Below, one piece after another: positions 8,333-17,467 of a DNA stretch of 64,000 bases. The notes under the pieces are model-generated. The model saw nothing but the letters and a program-made list of their open reading frames with translations, did no database searches and was not told the DNA's origin. The DNA is taken from the NCBI RefSeq assembly GCF_002292295.1, contig NZ_DBBS01000011.1, positions 62,001 to 126,000 on the forward strand, read 5' to 3'. The position numbers and the translations under genes are program-made. The stretch is from Sphingomonas sp. UBA978 (GTDB taxonomy: Bacteria > Pseudomonadota > Alphaproteobacteria > Sphingomonadales > Sphingomonadaceae). Numbering within the stretch: the stretch's first letter is position 1; every line of letters starts with the position of its first letter.

Positions 8333-10819
8333 ATGCGGAACGCATCATATTTGTTCGCCAGCGTCGCCTTGGCATCGTTCATGCCGCTGGTCGCCGAGGC
8401 GCAGGTTGCCTCGCCGCCGGCCGCTGCCGCCCAGGCCGGTGATGCCGCCGCTGCCGACGATCAGGCCGCGGACATCATCGTCACCGGCACCGCGCGTCCC
8501 GAACGCCGCCTCACCACCAGCATCTCGGTCAGCGCGCTCGACGCGACGCAGATCGCGCAGGCCGCGCCGCTCGGCAGCGCCGATCTCGTCCGCAACGTCC
8601 CGGGCCTGCGTTCGGAAGCCTCGGGCGGCGAGGGCAACGCCAACATTGCCGTGCGCGGCCTGCCGGTCGCCAGCGGCGGCGCCAAGTTCGTCCAGTTCCA
8701 GGAGGACGGCCTGCCCGTCCTCGACTTCGGCGACATCGCCTTCGCCACCGCCGACGCCTTCGTCCGCCCCGACAACAACGTCCAGCGCGTCGAGGTCGTC
8801 CGCGGCGGCTCCGCCTCGACCTTCACCAGCAACGCGCCGGGCGCGATCATCAACTTCATCAGCAAGACCGGCAAGACCGCCGGCGGCAACGTCGCGGTGA
8901 CCCGCGGCCTCGATTTCGACCGCACCCGCATCGACGCCGATTACGGCGCGCCGATCGGCGAGGACTGGTCGTTCCACGTCGGCGGCTTCTACCGGATCGG
9001 CGATGGCGTGAAGAAGATCGGCTACAACGCCGAGAAGGGCGGCCAGATCAAGGCGAACATCACCCGCAATTTCGCCAACGGCTTCGTCCGGCTGAACGGC
9101 AAGTTCCTCGACGATCGCGCGCCCGCCTATATCCCGGTGCCGATCCGCGTCAGCGGCACCAACAGCGATCCCAAGTTCAGCGCGCTGCCCGGTTTCGATC
9201 CGAAGAACGATCCGCTGCAATCGCCCTATTTCCGTTCCGACCTCGCGGTCGGTCTCGATGGCAAGCGCATCCGTACCGATGTCGCCGACGGCTATCGCAC
9301 CAAGGTGCGCGGCATCGGCGGCGAGGCGTCGTTCGACCTCGGCGGCGGCTGGAACTTCGACGACAAGTTCAACTATGCCAAGAATTCGGGCGGCTTCACC
9401 ACGCCCTATGCCGCCAATGTCGCGACCGCCGCGTCCTTCGCCACCTCGATCGGTGGCGCCGGCGCGACGTTGCGCTACGCCAACGGTCCCAATGCCGGCC
9501 AGACGATCGCCAATCCCGGCGCCCTCAACGGCAATGGCCTCGCAACCAATGCTCTGCTGTTCAACGTGACGCTGAACGACTTCACCAACGTCACCAACAT
9601 CCTGACGCTGGCCCGCGACTTCGACGGCGGCAGCGCGGGGTCGGGTACGGTCACGCTCGGCTATTTCAAGTCGTTCCAGTCGATCGAGATGGACTGGCAC
9701 TGGAACAGCTATCTGCAGGAAGTGTCGGGCAACCGGCCCGCGCTGCTCGACGTCTATAACGCCGCCGGGCAGGCGCAGACGCAGAACGGCCTGATCGCCT
9801 ATGGCGAACCGGTGTTCGGCAATTGCTGCCAGCGCTATTACGACGTGAACTACAAGATCGACGCGCCCTATCTCGCGGTGACGTGGAAGACCGGCCGCCT
9901 CAACGTCGACGGCAGCGTGCGCTGGAACAGCTCGAAGGCGGATGGCCGGTACGCCACCAACAACGGGCTGACCGTGCTCGACGTCAACGGCGACGGCGTG
10001 ATCCAGGTGCCCGAGCGCACCGTTCCGGTCGCCCGTCTGGCGAACGCCAAGCCCGTCGACTATCGCAAGAATTACTTCACCTGGTCGATCGGTGCGAACT
10101 TCGAGATCCAGAACGATCTCGCGCTGTTCGCCCGCGTCAGCCGCGGCGCCCGCTTCAACGCCGATCGCGTCCTGTTCGGCGGCGGCGTCCGCGACAATGG
10201 CAGCATCGCCGACGAGATCGCGGTCAATTTCGTCAACCAGCAGGAAGCCGGCGTCAAATTTCGCTCGGGCCCCGTTTTCGCCAACCTCACCGCCTTCCGT
10301 GCGACGACCGCGGAAGCGAACGAGATCATCATCCCGCAGCAGCGGCTCATCAACAACAAGTATCGCTCCTACGGCCTCGAGCTGGAAGCCGGCGTCGATT
10401 ACGACATCTTCCACCTGACCGGCGGCGCGACCTACACGCATGCGCGGATCACCGAGAGCGAGGTGCAGCCCGCGCTCGAAGGCAATACGCCCTATCGTCA
10501 GGCCGACCTGATCTTCCAGGCGACGCCGTCGATCGTGCTCGACCGCTTCTCCCTCGGCGCGAACTTCATCGGTACGACCTCGTCCTATGCGTCGGACAAT
10601 AACGGGCTGAAGATCCCGGGTTATGTGATGACGGGGGCATTCGCCTCCTTCTCGGTCACCCCCGCGCTGCGCCTGTCGGTCAACGCGCAGAACCTGTTCA
10701 ACGTGCTGGCGATCACCGAACTGGGGCTGGCGACGGACACGCTGCCCGCCAACGGCATCAACACCGCGCGCGCCTTCCCCGGCCGCAACGTCAGCGCGAC
10801 GATCGGCCTGAAGTTCTAG
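8333..10819 (+). CDS. TonB-dependent receptor of the sux-like locus
   Basis: Outer-membrane receptor of 828 residues. A signal peptide runs to about residue 24 (AEAQ), then a TonB-box region, then the plug opening ADIIVTGTARPERR, the plug motif VEVVRGGSASTFTSNAPGAIINFI and a long barrel ending in NVSATIGLKF with terminal Phe. The ATG at 8333 follows AGGAGAGGG. It sits between a LacI regulator and an alpha-galactosidase/amylosucrase pair, the place occupied by suxA in the X. campestris sucrose locus, so uptake of sucrose or raffinose-type oligosaccharides is the best guess. The stop codon lies inside the left end of a long palindromic repeat that may end transcription. Confidence 0.92.
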   Translation: MRNASYLFASVALASFMPLVAEAQVASPPAAAAQAGDAAAADDQAADIIVTGTARPERRLTTSISVSALDATQIAQAAPLGSADLVRNVPGLRSEASGGEGNANIAVRGLPVASGGAKFVQFQEDGLPVLDFGDIAFATADAFVRPDNNVQRVEVVRGGSASTFTSNAPGAIINFISKTGKTAGGNVAVTRGLDFDRTRIDADYGAPIGEDWSFHVGGFYRIGDGVKKIGYNAEKGGQIKANITRNFANGFVRLNGKFLDDRAPAYIPVPIRVSGTNSDPKFSALPGFDPKNDPLQSPYFRSDLAVGLDGKRIRTDVADGYRTKVRGIGGEASFDLGGGWNFDDKFNYAKNSGGFTTPYAANVATAASFATSIGGAGATLRYANGPNAGQTIANPGALNGNGLATNALLFNVTLNDFTNVTNILTLARDFDGGSAGSGTVTLGYFKSFQSIEMDWHWNSYLQEVSGNRPALLDVYNAAGQAQTQNGLIAYGEPVFGNCCQRYYDVNYKIDAPYLAVTWKTGRLNVDGSVRWNSSKADGRYATNNGLTVLDVNGDGVIQVPERTVPVARLANAKPVDYRKNYFTWSIGANFEIQNDLALFARVSRGARFNADRVLFGGGVRDNGSIADEIAVNFVNQQEAGVKFRSGPVFANLTAFRATTAEANEIIIPQQRLINNKYRSYGLELEAGVDYDIFHLTGGATYTHARITESEVQPALEGNTPYRQADLIFQATPSIVLDRFSLGANFIGTTSSYASDNNGLKIPGYVMTGAFASFSVTPALRLSVNAQNLFNVLAITELGLATDTLPANGINTARAFPGRNVSATIGLKF

Positions 10820-10954
10820 AATCGGATGACATCAGATTGATCCGCATGTTCGTCATTGCGAGCGCAGCGAAGCATTCCAGAGCCGGACCAAGACGCCCTG
10901 GATTGCTTCGCTACGCTCGCAATGACGGATCAGTTTGATGTCATCCCGCTCTAG
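10816..10954. repeat. Long palindromic intergenic repeat, copy 1
   Basis: A 139-bp near-palindrome with CTAG at both ends. The outer arms carry GGATGACATCA and the reverse complement TGATGTCATCC. The inner arms carry GTCATTGCGAGCG and its reverse complement CGCTCGCAATGAC, with AGCGAAGC/GCTTCG further in; the loop is near 10885. The left CTAG contains the stop codon of the receptor gene. The same inner arms recur at 32460-32535. It can form a very stable hairpin and probably separates the receptor from the alpha-galactosidase gene transcriptionally. Similar GTCATTGCGAGCG palindromes are common between genes in sphingomonads and other bacteria. Confidence 0.85.
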
Positions 10955-10996
10955 GCACGGACGCGCCGCCGGCATCGGTCAATGGAAGGGAAGAAC

Positions 10997-12592
10997 ATGG
11001 CTCTGCGCAACGTCTTCGGCGCGATCGGGATCGCGACGCTCGCTCTCGCCGGCGCCGGCCTGATGCCGGCCGCCGCGGCGGCGCAGACCGCACCGGCGAC
11101 GCCGGCCGCGCTGGCCGGCGTGGCGGGCGACTGGCTGGTCGTGCCGCGCCGCACGCCCGATTCGATCGCGATCGGCGGCATCCCGCGCTCGTTCCGGCTC
11201 ACCGTCGAGGGCGGCACGGTCAAGGGCCTGTTCCGCTTCAACGGCTGGGATTACCCGATCGCCAACTGGGTCGCGCGGCCCGATGGCCATGCCTTCGACC
11301 TGACCGGCAAGCCGCCCTTCGTGAAGATGCGCGCGCGCGCCACCGCCGACGGCCGGTTCATGGACATATGGATCGGCGACGAGGTGGTCGGCGTTGCCCC
11401 CTTCCTCGCGCGCCGGGTGACCGCGACCGAACTCGCCGCGATCGAGCGGAGCGCGCCGCGCCCCGACAATATGACGAAACTGCCCTTGCCGGCGCCGCGC
11501 GACCTCGGCGTGCGCAACCTCGCGCCGGTGCCGCCGATGGGGTGGAACAGCTGGAACGTGTTCCGCGAGGCGGTCGACGACCGGTCGGTCCGCGCGATGG
11601 CGGACGTGCTGGTCCGCAGCGGTCTGCGCGATGCCGGCTATCGCTACGTCACGATCGACGACGGCTGGCAGGGCCAGCGCGACGCCGCGGGCGTGCTCCA
11701 TCCCAACGCCAAATTCCCCGACATGAAGGGGCTGGTCGACTATATCCATGCGCGCGGGCTGAAGGTCGGCATCTACAGCTCGCCCGGCCCGGTCACTTGC
11801 ACCGGCTATGTCGGCAGCCACGGCCATGAGGCGCAGGATGCGAAGACCTTCGCCGCATGGGGCTTCGACCTGCTCAAATACGACTGGTGCAGCGCCGGCA
11901 ACATCTACGACACCAGGGTCGAGATGCAGGCGCGATACCAGATCATGGGCGCGGCGTTGCAGGCGACCGGGCGCGATATCGTCTACAGCCTGTGCCAGTA
12001 CGGCCTCTACGACGTCGGCAGCTGGGGCAACGCCGTCGGCGGCCATATGTGGCGCACCGGCGGCGACAGTATCGAGGGCGATCTGTGGCACGCGGTCGAT
12101 TACCGCTTCGACCATAATGGCGATGCCCGCGATGCCGGACCGAGTGCGTGGAACGACGCAGACATGATGCTGGTCGGCATCGACGGGCTGACCCCGGAGG
12201 AATATCGCACGCATTACACGCTGTGGACGATGGCCGCCTCGCCGATCATCCTCGGCAACGACCTGCGCGTCATGACGCCGGCGGTGAAGGCGATCGTCGC
12301 CAACCCGGGCGTGATCGCGGTCGGGCAGGACCGGGCGGGCGTCCAGGGCCGACGCGTCGCGCAGGCGGGCGCCACCGAAATCTGGTCGAAGCGGCTGGCG
12401 GACGGGTCGACCGCGGTCGCGCTGTTCAACCGTGGCGCGGCACCGGCGGCGATGACCGTCGACTGGCGTTCCCTCGGCCTGCCGGTGCCCAAGCGCGTGC
12501 GTGACCTGTGGCACGATGCCGACGTGCCGGCTGCGGCCGATTACACCGTGCAGGTGCCGCGTCACGGCGCCGTACTGCTGCGCGCGTCCTGA
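10997..12592 (+). CDS. Exported GH27 alpha-galactosidase
   Basis: Glycoside hydrolase family 27 protein of 531 residues that should remove terminal alpha-galactose from raffinose-family sugars or galactomannan side chains. A signal peptide is present (hydrophobic to AAAAAQ at about 30). Residues 40-165 form an extra beta-rich N-terminal domain before the (beta/alpha)8 barrel, which opens with PPMGWNSWNVF (179-189). The nucleophile is Asp296 in LLKYDWC and the acid/base is Asp389 in AWNDADMM. The C-terminal beta domain is short. The in-frame ATG at 10982 is less likely because GGAAGGG lies just before the ATG at 10997. Downstream is an amylosucrase that would use the sucrose left after raffinose cleavage. 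An alpha-N-acetylgalactosaminidase activity cannot be excluded. Confidence 0.92.
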   Translation: MALRNVFGAIGIATLALAGAGLMPAAAAAQTAPATPAALAGVAGDWLVVPRRTPDSIAIGGIPRSFRLTVEGGTVKGLFRFNGWDYPIANWVARPDGHAFDLTGKPPFVKMRARATADGRFMDIWIGDEVVGVAPFLARRVTATELAAIERSAPRPDNMTKLPLPAPRDLGVRNLAPVPPMGWNSWNVFREAVDDRSVRAMADVLVRSGLRDAGYRYVTIDDGWQGQRDAAGVLHPNAKFPDMKGLVDYIHARGLKVGIYSSPGPVTCTGYVGSHGHEAQDAKTFAAWGFDLLKYDWCSAGNIYDTRVEMQARYQIMGAALQATGRDIVYSLCQYGLYDVGSWGNAVGGHMWRTGGDSIEGDLWHAVDYRFDHNGDARDAGPSAWNDADMMLVGIDGLTPEEYRTHYTLWTMAASPIILGNDLRVMTPAVKAIVANPGVIAVGQDRAGVQGRRVAQAGATEIWSKRLADGSTAVALFNRGAAPAAMTVDWRSLGLPVPKRVRDLWHDADVPAAADYTVQVPRHGAVLLRAS

Positions 12593-12597
12593 CCGCG

Positions 12598-14376
12598 ATG
12601 ACGCAGATGGAAGACCGGTTCGCCCGCCACGGCGCCACGCTGCGCCGCCAGCTGGAGCGGCTGTACGGCGCGAGCCACGACGTGGCACTGCTATGGACCC
12701 GTATCGAGGCGGCGATGCGGGCCGGCGCGGCGGCGCGACCGGCGGCGCTGCAGGCGCTCGACCTAGCGCGCGTCGCCGATCCCGACTGGTTCGTCGCGCC
12801 CGACATGATCGGCTATTCGACCTATGTCGATCGCTATGCCGGCACCGTCGCGGGCATGACCGCGCGGGTCAATCATCTCGAATCGCTGGGCGTCCGCTAT
12901 CTGCACGTCCTCGCCCTGCTCAAGGCGCGCGCCGGCGACAGCGACGGCGGCTTCGCGGTGGCGGATTACCTCTCCGTCGAACCCGCGCTCGGTACGATGG
13001 CGGACGTCGAGGCGCTCGCCGCACGGCTGCGCGCCGGCCGGATCAGCCTTTGCGTCGACCTCGCGCTGAACCACACCGCCGACGATCACGCCTGGGCGCT
13101 GGCGGCGAAGGCCGGCGATCCCTTCTACCGCCATTTCTACATCACGCTCGACGCGGACGAAGCGGCGGCGCGCGAGGCGATGCTGCCGCAGGTCTTCCCG
13201 ACCACCGCGCCGGGCAATTTCACCCACGTGCCGGCGATGGGTGGGCAGGTGTGGACGACCTTCTACCCGTTCCAATGGGACCTCAACTGGGCGAACCCCG
13301 AGGTCATGCTGGCGATGATCGAGACGATGCTGCGCCTCGCCAATCACGGGTTCGAGGCGTTCCGGCTCGATTCGACCGCTTTCCTGTGGAAACAGGCGGG
13401 GACCGACTGTCGCAATCGGCCGGAAGCGCATTTCATCGTCCGCGCACTGCGCGCCGCGCTCGACATCGCCGCGCCGGCGACGCTCCTGAAGGCGGAGGCG
13501 ATCGTCCCGACCGCGTTCGTGCCGCCCTATTTCGGCGCCGACGAAGGGCAGGGGTTCGAACCCGAATGCCACCTCGTCTACAACAATTCGCTGATGGTCG
13601 CGGGCTGGGTCGCGCTGGCCGAGCGGTCGGCGGCGTTGCCGGCGGCGATCGTCGCGGTGAGCGGCGGGCTGCCGCGCGGCGCCAACTGGCTGACCTATGC
13701 GCGCTGCCACGACGATATCGGCTGGGGCGCGGTGCTCGCCGACCTGCGCGGGATCGATGCCGCGCCCGAAGCGCGGCTGGCCGCGGCGGCGCGCTATCTG
13801 GAGGGCGCCGGGGACAGCTGGGCACGCGGCGAACCGTTCCAGTCGGACGGATCGACGCTGCACGGCACCAACGGCATGCTTGCCTCGCTCGCCGGGCTGG
13901 AAGCGGCGGCGGACGATGATGCGCGCGAGGCGGCGTTCCGGCGGATCGCCCTGCTGAACGCGCTCGCCATCGCCGGTGGCGGCGTCGCGACCACCTATAT
14001 GGGCGACGAGCTCGGCATGACCAACGATCATGGTTATCGCGACGACCCGGCGCGGCGCCACGAAGGCCGCTGGCTGCATCGCCCGGTGATAGACTGGACC
14101 GCGCTCGATGGCGCGGCGGCGGCACGGATCGGCGGCGACCTCGCCCGGCTGCGGCAGGCGCGGATCGCGAGCGGCGGCGCCGGCGCGCCCGTGCCGATCG
14201 CCACCGACGATCCGGCGCTGCTCGCGATCGGCTGCGGCACCGATGCGGTATGCCTCAATTTCTCGGACGCGCCCGTGCCTCTGCCGCACGCGGGCGAGGA
14301 TCGCTTGACCGGCGCGCCCGTGGCCGGGATGCTCGACGGCTGGCAGGTGGCCTGGATCGCAGGAGTTCGTGCATGA
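12598..14376 (+). CDS. Amylosucrase / sucrose hydrolase (GH13_4)
   Basis: GH13 protein of 592 residues matching amylosucrase along its length. Motifs visible: VDLALNHT at 153-160, FRLDST with nucleophile Asp258, LLKAEAIV with acid/base Glu300, and RCHDDIGW with transition-state Asp372. The ARGEPFQ and MGDELGMTND segments are also family hallmarks. There is no signal peptide, so it acts in the cytoplasm, cleaving sucrose to fructose and either an alpha-1,4-glucan (amylosucrase) or free glucose (Xanthomonas-type sucrose hydrolase); sequence reading alone does not separate these. The start has a weak ribosome site and lies 5 bases after the alpha-galactosidase stop, so coupling is likely. The equivalent in X. 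campestris is suxB. Confidence 0.9.
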   Translation: MTQMEDRFARHGATLRRQLERLYGASHDVALLWTRIEAAMRAGAAARPAALQALDLARVADPDWFVAPDMIGYSTYVDRYAGTVAGMTARVNHLESLGVRYLHVLALLKARAGDSDGGFAVADYLSVEPALGTMADVEALAARLRAGRISLCVDLALNHTADDHAWALAAKAGDPFYRHFYITLDADEAAAREAMLPQVFPTTAPGNFTHVPAMGGQVWTTFYPFQWDLNWANPEVMLAMIETMLRLANHGFEAFRLDSTAFLWKQAGTDCRNRPEAHFIVRALRAALDIAAPATLLKAEAIVPTAFVPPYFGADEGQGFEPECHLVYNNSLMVAGWVALAERSAALPAAIVAVSGGLPRGANWLTYARCHDDIGWGAVLADLRGIDAAPEARLAAAARYLEGAGDSWARGEPFQSDGSTLHGTNGMLASLAGLEAAADDDAREAAFRRIALLNALAIAGGGVATTYMGDELGMTNDHGYRDDPARRHEGRWLHRPVIDWTALDGAAAARIGGDLARLRQARIASGGAGAPVPIATDDPALLAIGCGTDAVCLNFSDAPVPLPHAGEDRLTGAPVAGMLDGWQVAWIAGVRA

Positions 14377-15683
14377 AGCCGCGTCTGTCGCTCGCCCGCA
14401 TCGTCGAGATGAACCTCGGCTTCTTCGGCCTGCAATTCTCGTTCGGGCTGCAACAGGCGAACATGGCGCCGATCTACGCCTATCTCGGCGCGGACGAGGC
14501 GTCGCTGCCGCTGCTGTGGCTCGCCGGGCCGATGACCGGGCTGCTCGTCCAGCCGCTGATCGGCGCGCTGTCGGATCGCACCACCAGCCGGCTCGGGCGC
14601 CGCACCCCCTATTTCCTCGTCGGCGCGATCCTGTGCAGCCTCTGCCTGTTCGCGATGCCGTACAGCCCTGTGCTGTGGGTCGCCGCCAGCCTGTTGTGGA
14701 TCCTCGACGCCGCCAACAACGTGACGATGGAGCCCTATCGCGCCTATGTCGGCGATCGCCTGTCCGAGGACCAGCGGCCGACCGGCTTCCTGACGCAATC
14801 CGCCTTCACCGGCCTCGCGCAGACCTTATCCTATCTCGCGCCGTCGCTGCTGGTGTGGTGGGGCCTCGACAAGGATGCGGTGGACGCCAACGGCATCCCC
14901 GACATCACGCGCATCGCCTTCATCGTCGGCGCGATCCTGTCGCTGTCGACGATCCTGTGGTCGGTGCTGCGCGTCCCCGAACTGCCGCTGACGCCGGAGG
15001 AGCGCGCGGCGATGCAGGCCGACCGGGTGACGCTGGGCGGCGCGGTGCGCGACGTCGTCGCCGCGATCCGCGACATGCCGCCGGCGATGCGCCGGCTCGG
15101 GGTCGCGATGCTGTGCCAATGGTATGCGATGTTCGCCTATTGGCAGTTCATCGCCTTCGCGCTCGCCCGGTCGCTGCACGGCACCAGCGATGCCGGCAGC
15201 CAGGGCTTCCGCGACGCCGCGCTGACAGTGGGGCAGATCGGCGCCTTCTATAATGCGGTCGCCTTCGTCGCGGCGCTGGCAATGGTGCCGGTGACCCGCC
15301 GCCATGGCGCGCGCATCGTCCATGCGGCGTGTCTCGCCATATCGGGTGCGGCGATGCTGACGATCCCCGGCGTTGCCAGCGAGCAATGGCTCTACCTGCC
15401 GATGATAGGCATCGGCCTCGGCTGGGCGAGCATGATGGGCAATCCGTACGTGATGCTCACCGACACCGTGCCGCCGGCGCGGTTCGGCATCTACATGGGC
15501 ATCTTCAACATGTTCATCGTCATCCCGATGATGATCGAAAGCCTGACCGTCCCGCTCTTCTACCGTCCGCTGCTCGGCGGCGATGCGCGCGGCATGCTCT
15601 ATGTCGCGGGCGTGTTGATGGTGATCGGCGCGGTGGCGACCTTGCGGGTCGGCAACCCGGCGAAGCGGAGCGTTGCGGCATGA
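14373..15683 (+). CDS. MFS sugar transporter, glycoside/sucrose:proton symporter-like
   Basis: Twelve-helix inner-membrane carrier of 436 residues. The N-terminal half shows GLQQANMAPIYAYLGA, GPMTGLLVQPLIGALSDR and the loop 2-3 motif SRLGRRTPYFLVGA, characteristic of the sucrose/maltose symporter branch (SUC/SLC45-like), including DxTxxxxGRRRP-type spacing. The ATG overlaps the amylosucrase stop by ATGA and follows AGGAG. In the sux-type locus this is the suxC position, so sucrose or raffinose that has crossed the outer membrane would be carried into the cytoplasm here. Because the alpha-galactosidase has a signal peptide, sucrose made in the periplasm is a likely substrate. Confidence 0.9.
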   Translation: MKPRLSLARIVEMNLGFFGLQFSFGLQQANMAPIYAYLGADEASLPLLWLAGPMTGLLVQPLIGALSDRTTSRLGRRTPYFLVGAILCSLCLFAMPYSPVLWVAASLLWILDAANNVTMEPYRAYVGDRLSEDQRPTGFLTQSAFTGLAQTLSYLAPSLLVWWGLDKDAVDANGIPDITRIAFIVGAILSLSTILWSVLRVPELPLTPEERAAMQADRVTLGGAVRDVVAAIRDMPPAMRRLGVAMLCQWYAMFAYWQFIAFALARSLHGTSDAGSQGFRDAALTVGQIGAFYNAVAFVAALAMVPVTRRHGARIVHAACLAISGAAMLTIPGVASEQWLYLPMIGIGLGWASMMGNPYVMLTDTVPPARFGIYMGIFNMFIVIPMMIESLTVPLFYRPLLGGDARGMLYVAGVLMVIGAVATLRVGNPAKRSVAA

Positions 15684-16588
15684 TGCGGTGGATGATGGGC
15701 GCCGTGCTGGCGATCGCCGCCCCGGTGACGGCGGCGCCGGCACAGGATGCGGCGCGCGATGCCGCCTTCATCGAGACCGAGGTCGTGCGGCTGTGGCCGG
15801 GACGCGCGCCCGGCGCGACCGCGGACACGCCGGACCAGATTCCGACGATGACGATCTTCCGCCCGCAAAAGGGGCGGGCGAACGGCGCGGCGGTGATCGT
15901 CGCGCCCGGCGGCGGCTATGTCGAGCTGGCCGGCAATATCGAGGGGCGGCAGGTCGCCGACTGGTTCGCCTCGCGCGGCGTCACCGCCTTTGTCCTGCGC
16001 TATCGCTACGGCCCGACCGCGCGGCTGCCGCTGCCGCTGCGCGACGGCGCGCGGGCGGTCCGCTCGGTCCGCGCCGATGCCGCCCGCTATGGCCTCGACC
16101 CGGCGCGGATCGGCATGATCGGCTTTTCCGCCGGCGGGCATCTGAGCGCGATGACAGCCGCGACCGCCGATCGCGGGCAGGCGGATGCGACCGATCCGGT
16201 CGAGCGCCAGAGCAGCCGCCCCGATTTCCTCGTGCTCGGTTATCCCTGGGTGGAGGCGACGGTGATCGACGCGCAGGGCCGATCGCCCTATTGCACCTTC
16301 GCCGGCAAGGGCTGCGATCCGAAGCGGTACGAACCCTATCTGCCGGTCCGCGCCGTGACCGCGGCGATGCCGCCGACGTTCCTCTACCATACCAGCAGCG
16401 ATCCGGTGGTCAGGGCGGACGGCGTCCTGCGTTTCTACACCGCGTTGCAGGCGAAGGGCGTCAACACCGAATTGCACGTCTTCGCGGTCGGCGAGCACGG
16501 CACCGGGCTGGGCGGGTCCGACCCCGCGCTGGCGCGCTGGCCCGACCTCATGGAGCATTGGCTGCGCGCGCTCGGCGTGTTCCGGTAA
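15680..16588 (+). CDS. Exported alpha/beta-hydrolase, acetylesterase-like
   Basis: Alpha/beta-hydrolase of 302 residues with a signal peptide (cleavage near AAPAQ, about 22). The oxyanion-hole motif GGGY is at 77-80 and the nucleophile is Ser150 in GFSAGG. The catalytic His is in the GEHGTG segment near the C-terminus. The fold and motifs resemble the carbohydrate acetylesterase/BD-FAE group often found with glycoside hydrolases. The gene overlaps the transporter stop by ATGA (a second ATG at 15683 is possible), so it belongs to the same operon. A role in removing acetyl or other acyl groups from the imported oligosaccharide is plausible; the substrate is unproven. Confidence 0.85.
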   Translation: MMRWMMGAVLAIAAPVTAAPAQDAARDAAFIETEVVRLWPGRAPGATADTPDQIPTMTIFRPQKGRANGAAVIVAPGGGYVELAGNIEGRQVADWFASRGVTAFVLRYRYGPTARLPLPLRDGARAVRSVRADAARYGLDPARIGMIGFSAGGHLSAMTAATADRGQADATDPVERQSSRPDFLVLGYPWVEATVIDAQGRSPYCTFAGKGCDPKRYEPYLPVRAVTAAMPPTFLYHTSSDPVVRADGVLRFYTALQAKGVNTELHVFAVGEHGTGLGGSDPALARWPDLMEHWLRALGVFR

Positions 16589-16625
16589 CCGCCGCCACCC
16601 GCGCGATCCGTGGGGCGGTCACGCT

Positions 16626-17405
16626 TCAGTCCGCGAAGAAATGCGGCAGGCGGTCCGCCAGCGTGGGCAGGTAGACCAGCATCGCGCCCAGATGCGCCTT
16701 CATCGCCGCCACCGCATTCGCCGTGTCGCCCTTGCGCATCGCCTCGAACACCGCCTCATGCTGTTCGACCAGCCGCAGGATCGACGTCGCATCCTCGAGG
16801 CTGAGGTGACGGACGCGGTCCATGTGCAGTTTGATCGAGCCCAGCGTCCGCCACGCCATCTCCTGCCCCGCGAGCCGCGCCAGTTCGCGGTGGAACTGGT
16901 CGTCGAGCATCAGGAAGCGGCGATGGTCGTCCGCGCCCGCCGCCCGGCGCTGCGCTGCCAGCAGGTCCTGCAGCAGCGCGAAATCGAGATCCGCGGCACG
17001 GCTCGCGACGCGTTCGACGATCGCCGATTCCACCGCCTCGCGGATGAAGCGGCCGCTGATCGCGAACGACAGGCTGATCCGCGTCACCTCCGTGCCGCGC
17101 TGCGGCAGCGCGCGGACCAGATGATGTTCGGATAGCCGGATCAGCGCCTCGCGCACCGGCTGTCGGCTGATCCCGAGCGAACCGGACAGTTCGTTCTCGC
17201 TCAGCCGCATGCCCGGCGTGAAGACGTTGGTCACGATTTGCTGCTGCAGATACTCGCGGACCTGGAACGCGACGTTCGCGGTCGGATCGAGCACCAGGTC
17301 CTGCAGGCTCCGGTCTTCCGCCACGTTCGTTGCCAATGTGCGCTCCCGCTGTCCGCTAAGTCCCGGGCCGTACCGCAAAATGATCCGCCACTCCATCACA
17401 TCCAA
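16626..17405 (-). CDS. GntR/FadR (FCD) family transcriptional regulator
   Basis: Regulator of up to 259 residues. The winged-helix domain reads RLSENELSGSLGISRQPVREALIRL, and an all-helical FCD effector domain follows with the conserved DxxFHRELA stretch (DDQFHRELARLA). The ATG at 17405 has no clear ribosome site. A TTG at 17336 preceded by GGGAG would give 236 residues and leave more promoter room, so the start is uncertain. The gene is divergent from an RspB-type dehydrogenase. The palindrome ACTAGTATACAAGT at 17446-17459 between them is a typical FCD-GntR operator and recurs at 24606 before the mannonate dehydratase gene. It should control the hexuronate/aldonate genes that follow, with a sugar acid as effector. 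Confidence 0.9.
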   Translation of the reverse strand: MDVMEWRIILRYGPGLSGQRERTLATNVAEDRSLQDLVLDPTANVAFQVREYLQQQIVTNVFTPGMRLSENELSGSLGISRQPVREALIRLSEHHLVRALPQRGTEVTRISLSFAISGRFIREAVESAIVERVASRAADLDFALLQDLLAAQRRAAGADDHRRFLMLDDQFHRELARLAGQEMAWRTLGSIKLHMDRVRHLSLEDATSILRLVEQHEAVFEAMRKGDTANAVAAMKAHLGAMLVYLPTLADRLPHFFAD

Positions 17406-17445
17406 TTCGGCTTGACCGGATAATCCGCCTCATCTAGATATGGCG

Positions 17446-17459
17446 ACTAGTATACAAGT
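17446..17459. promoter_or_regulatory. Candidate GntR operator 1
   Basis: ACTAGTATACAAGT is palindromic except for one mirrored base pair (positions 4 and 11). It lies between the divergent GntR regulator and the dehydrogenase gene, 8 bases before the latter's ATG at 17468. The inner 12 bases recur exactly at 24607-24618. Confidence 0.75.
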
Positions 17460-17467
17460 AGGCGAGG

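Noticed and set aside
12598..14376. Generic alpha-amylase or trehalose synthase.
   Set aside because: The N-terminal helices, ARGEPFQ and RCHDDIGW motifs and sux-type gene order fit amylosucrase/sucrose hydrolase.
16589..16625. Possible terminator between the esterase and GntR genes.
   Set aside because: ACCGCC/GGCGGT arms exist, but the loop is long and there is no T-run, so support is too weak.
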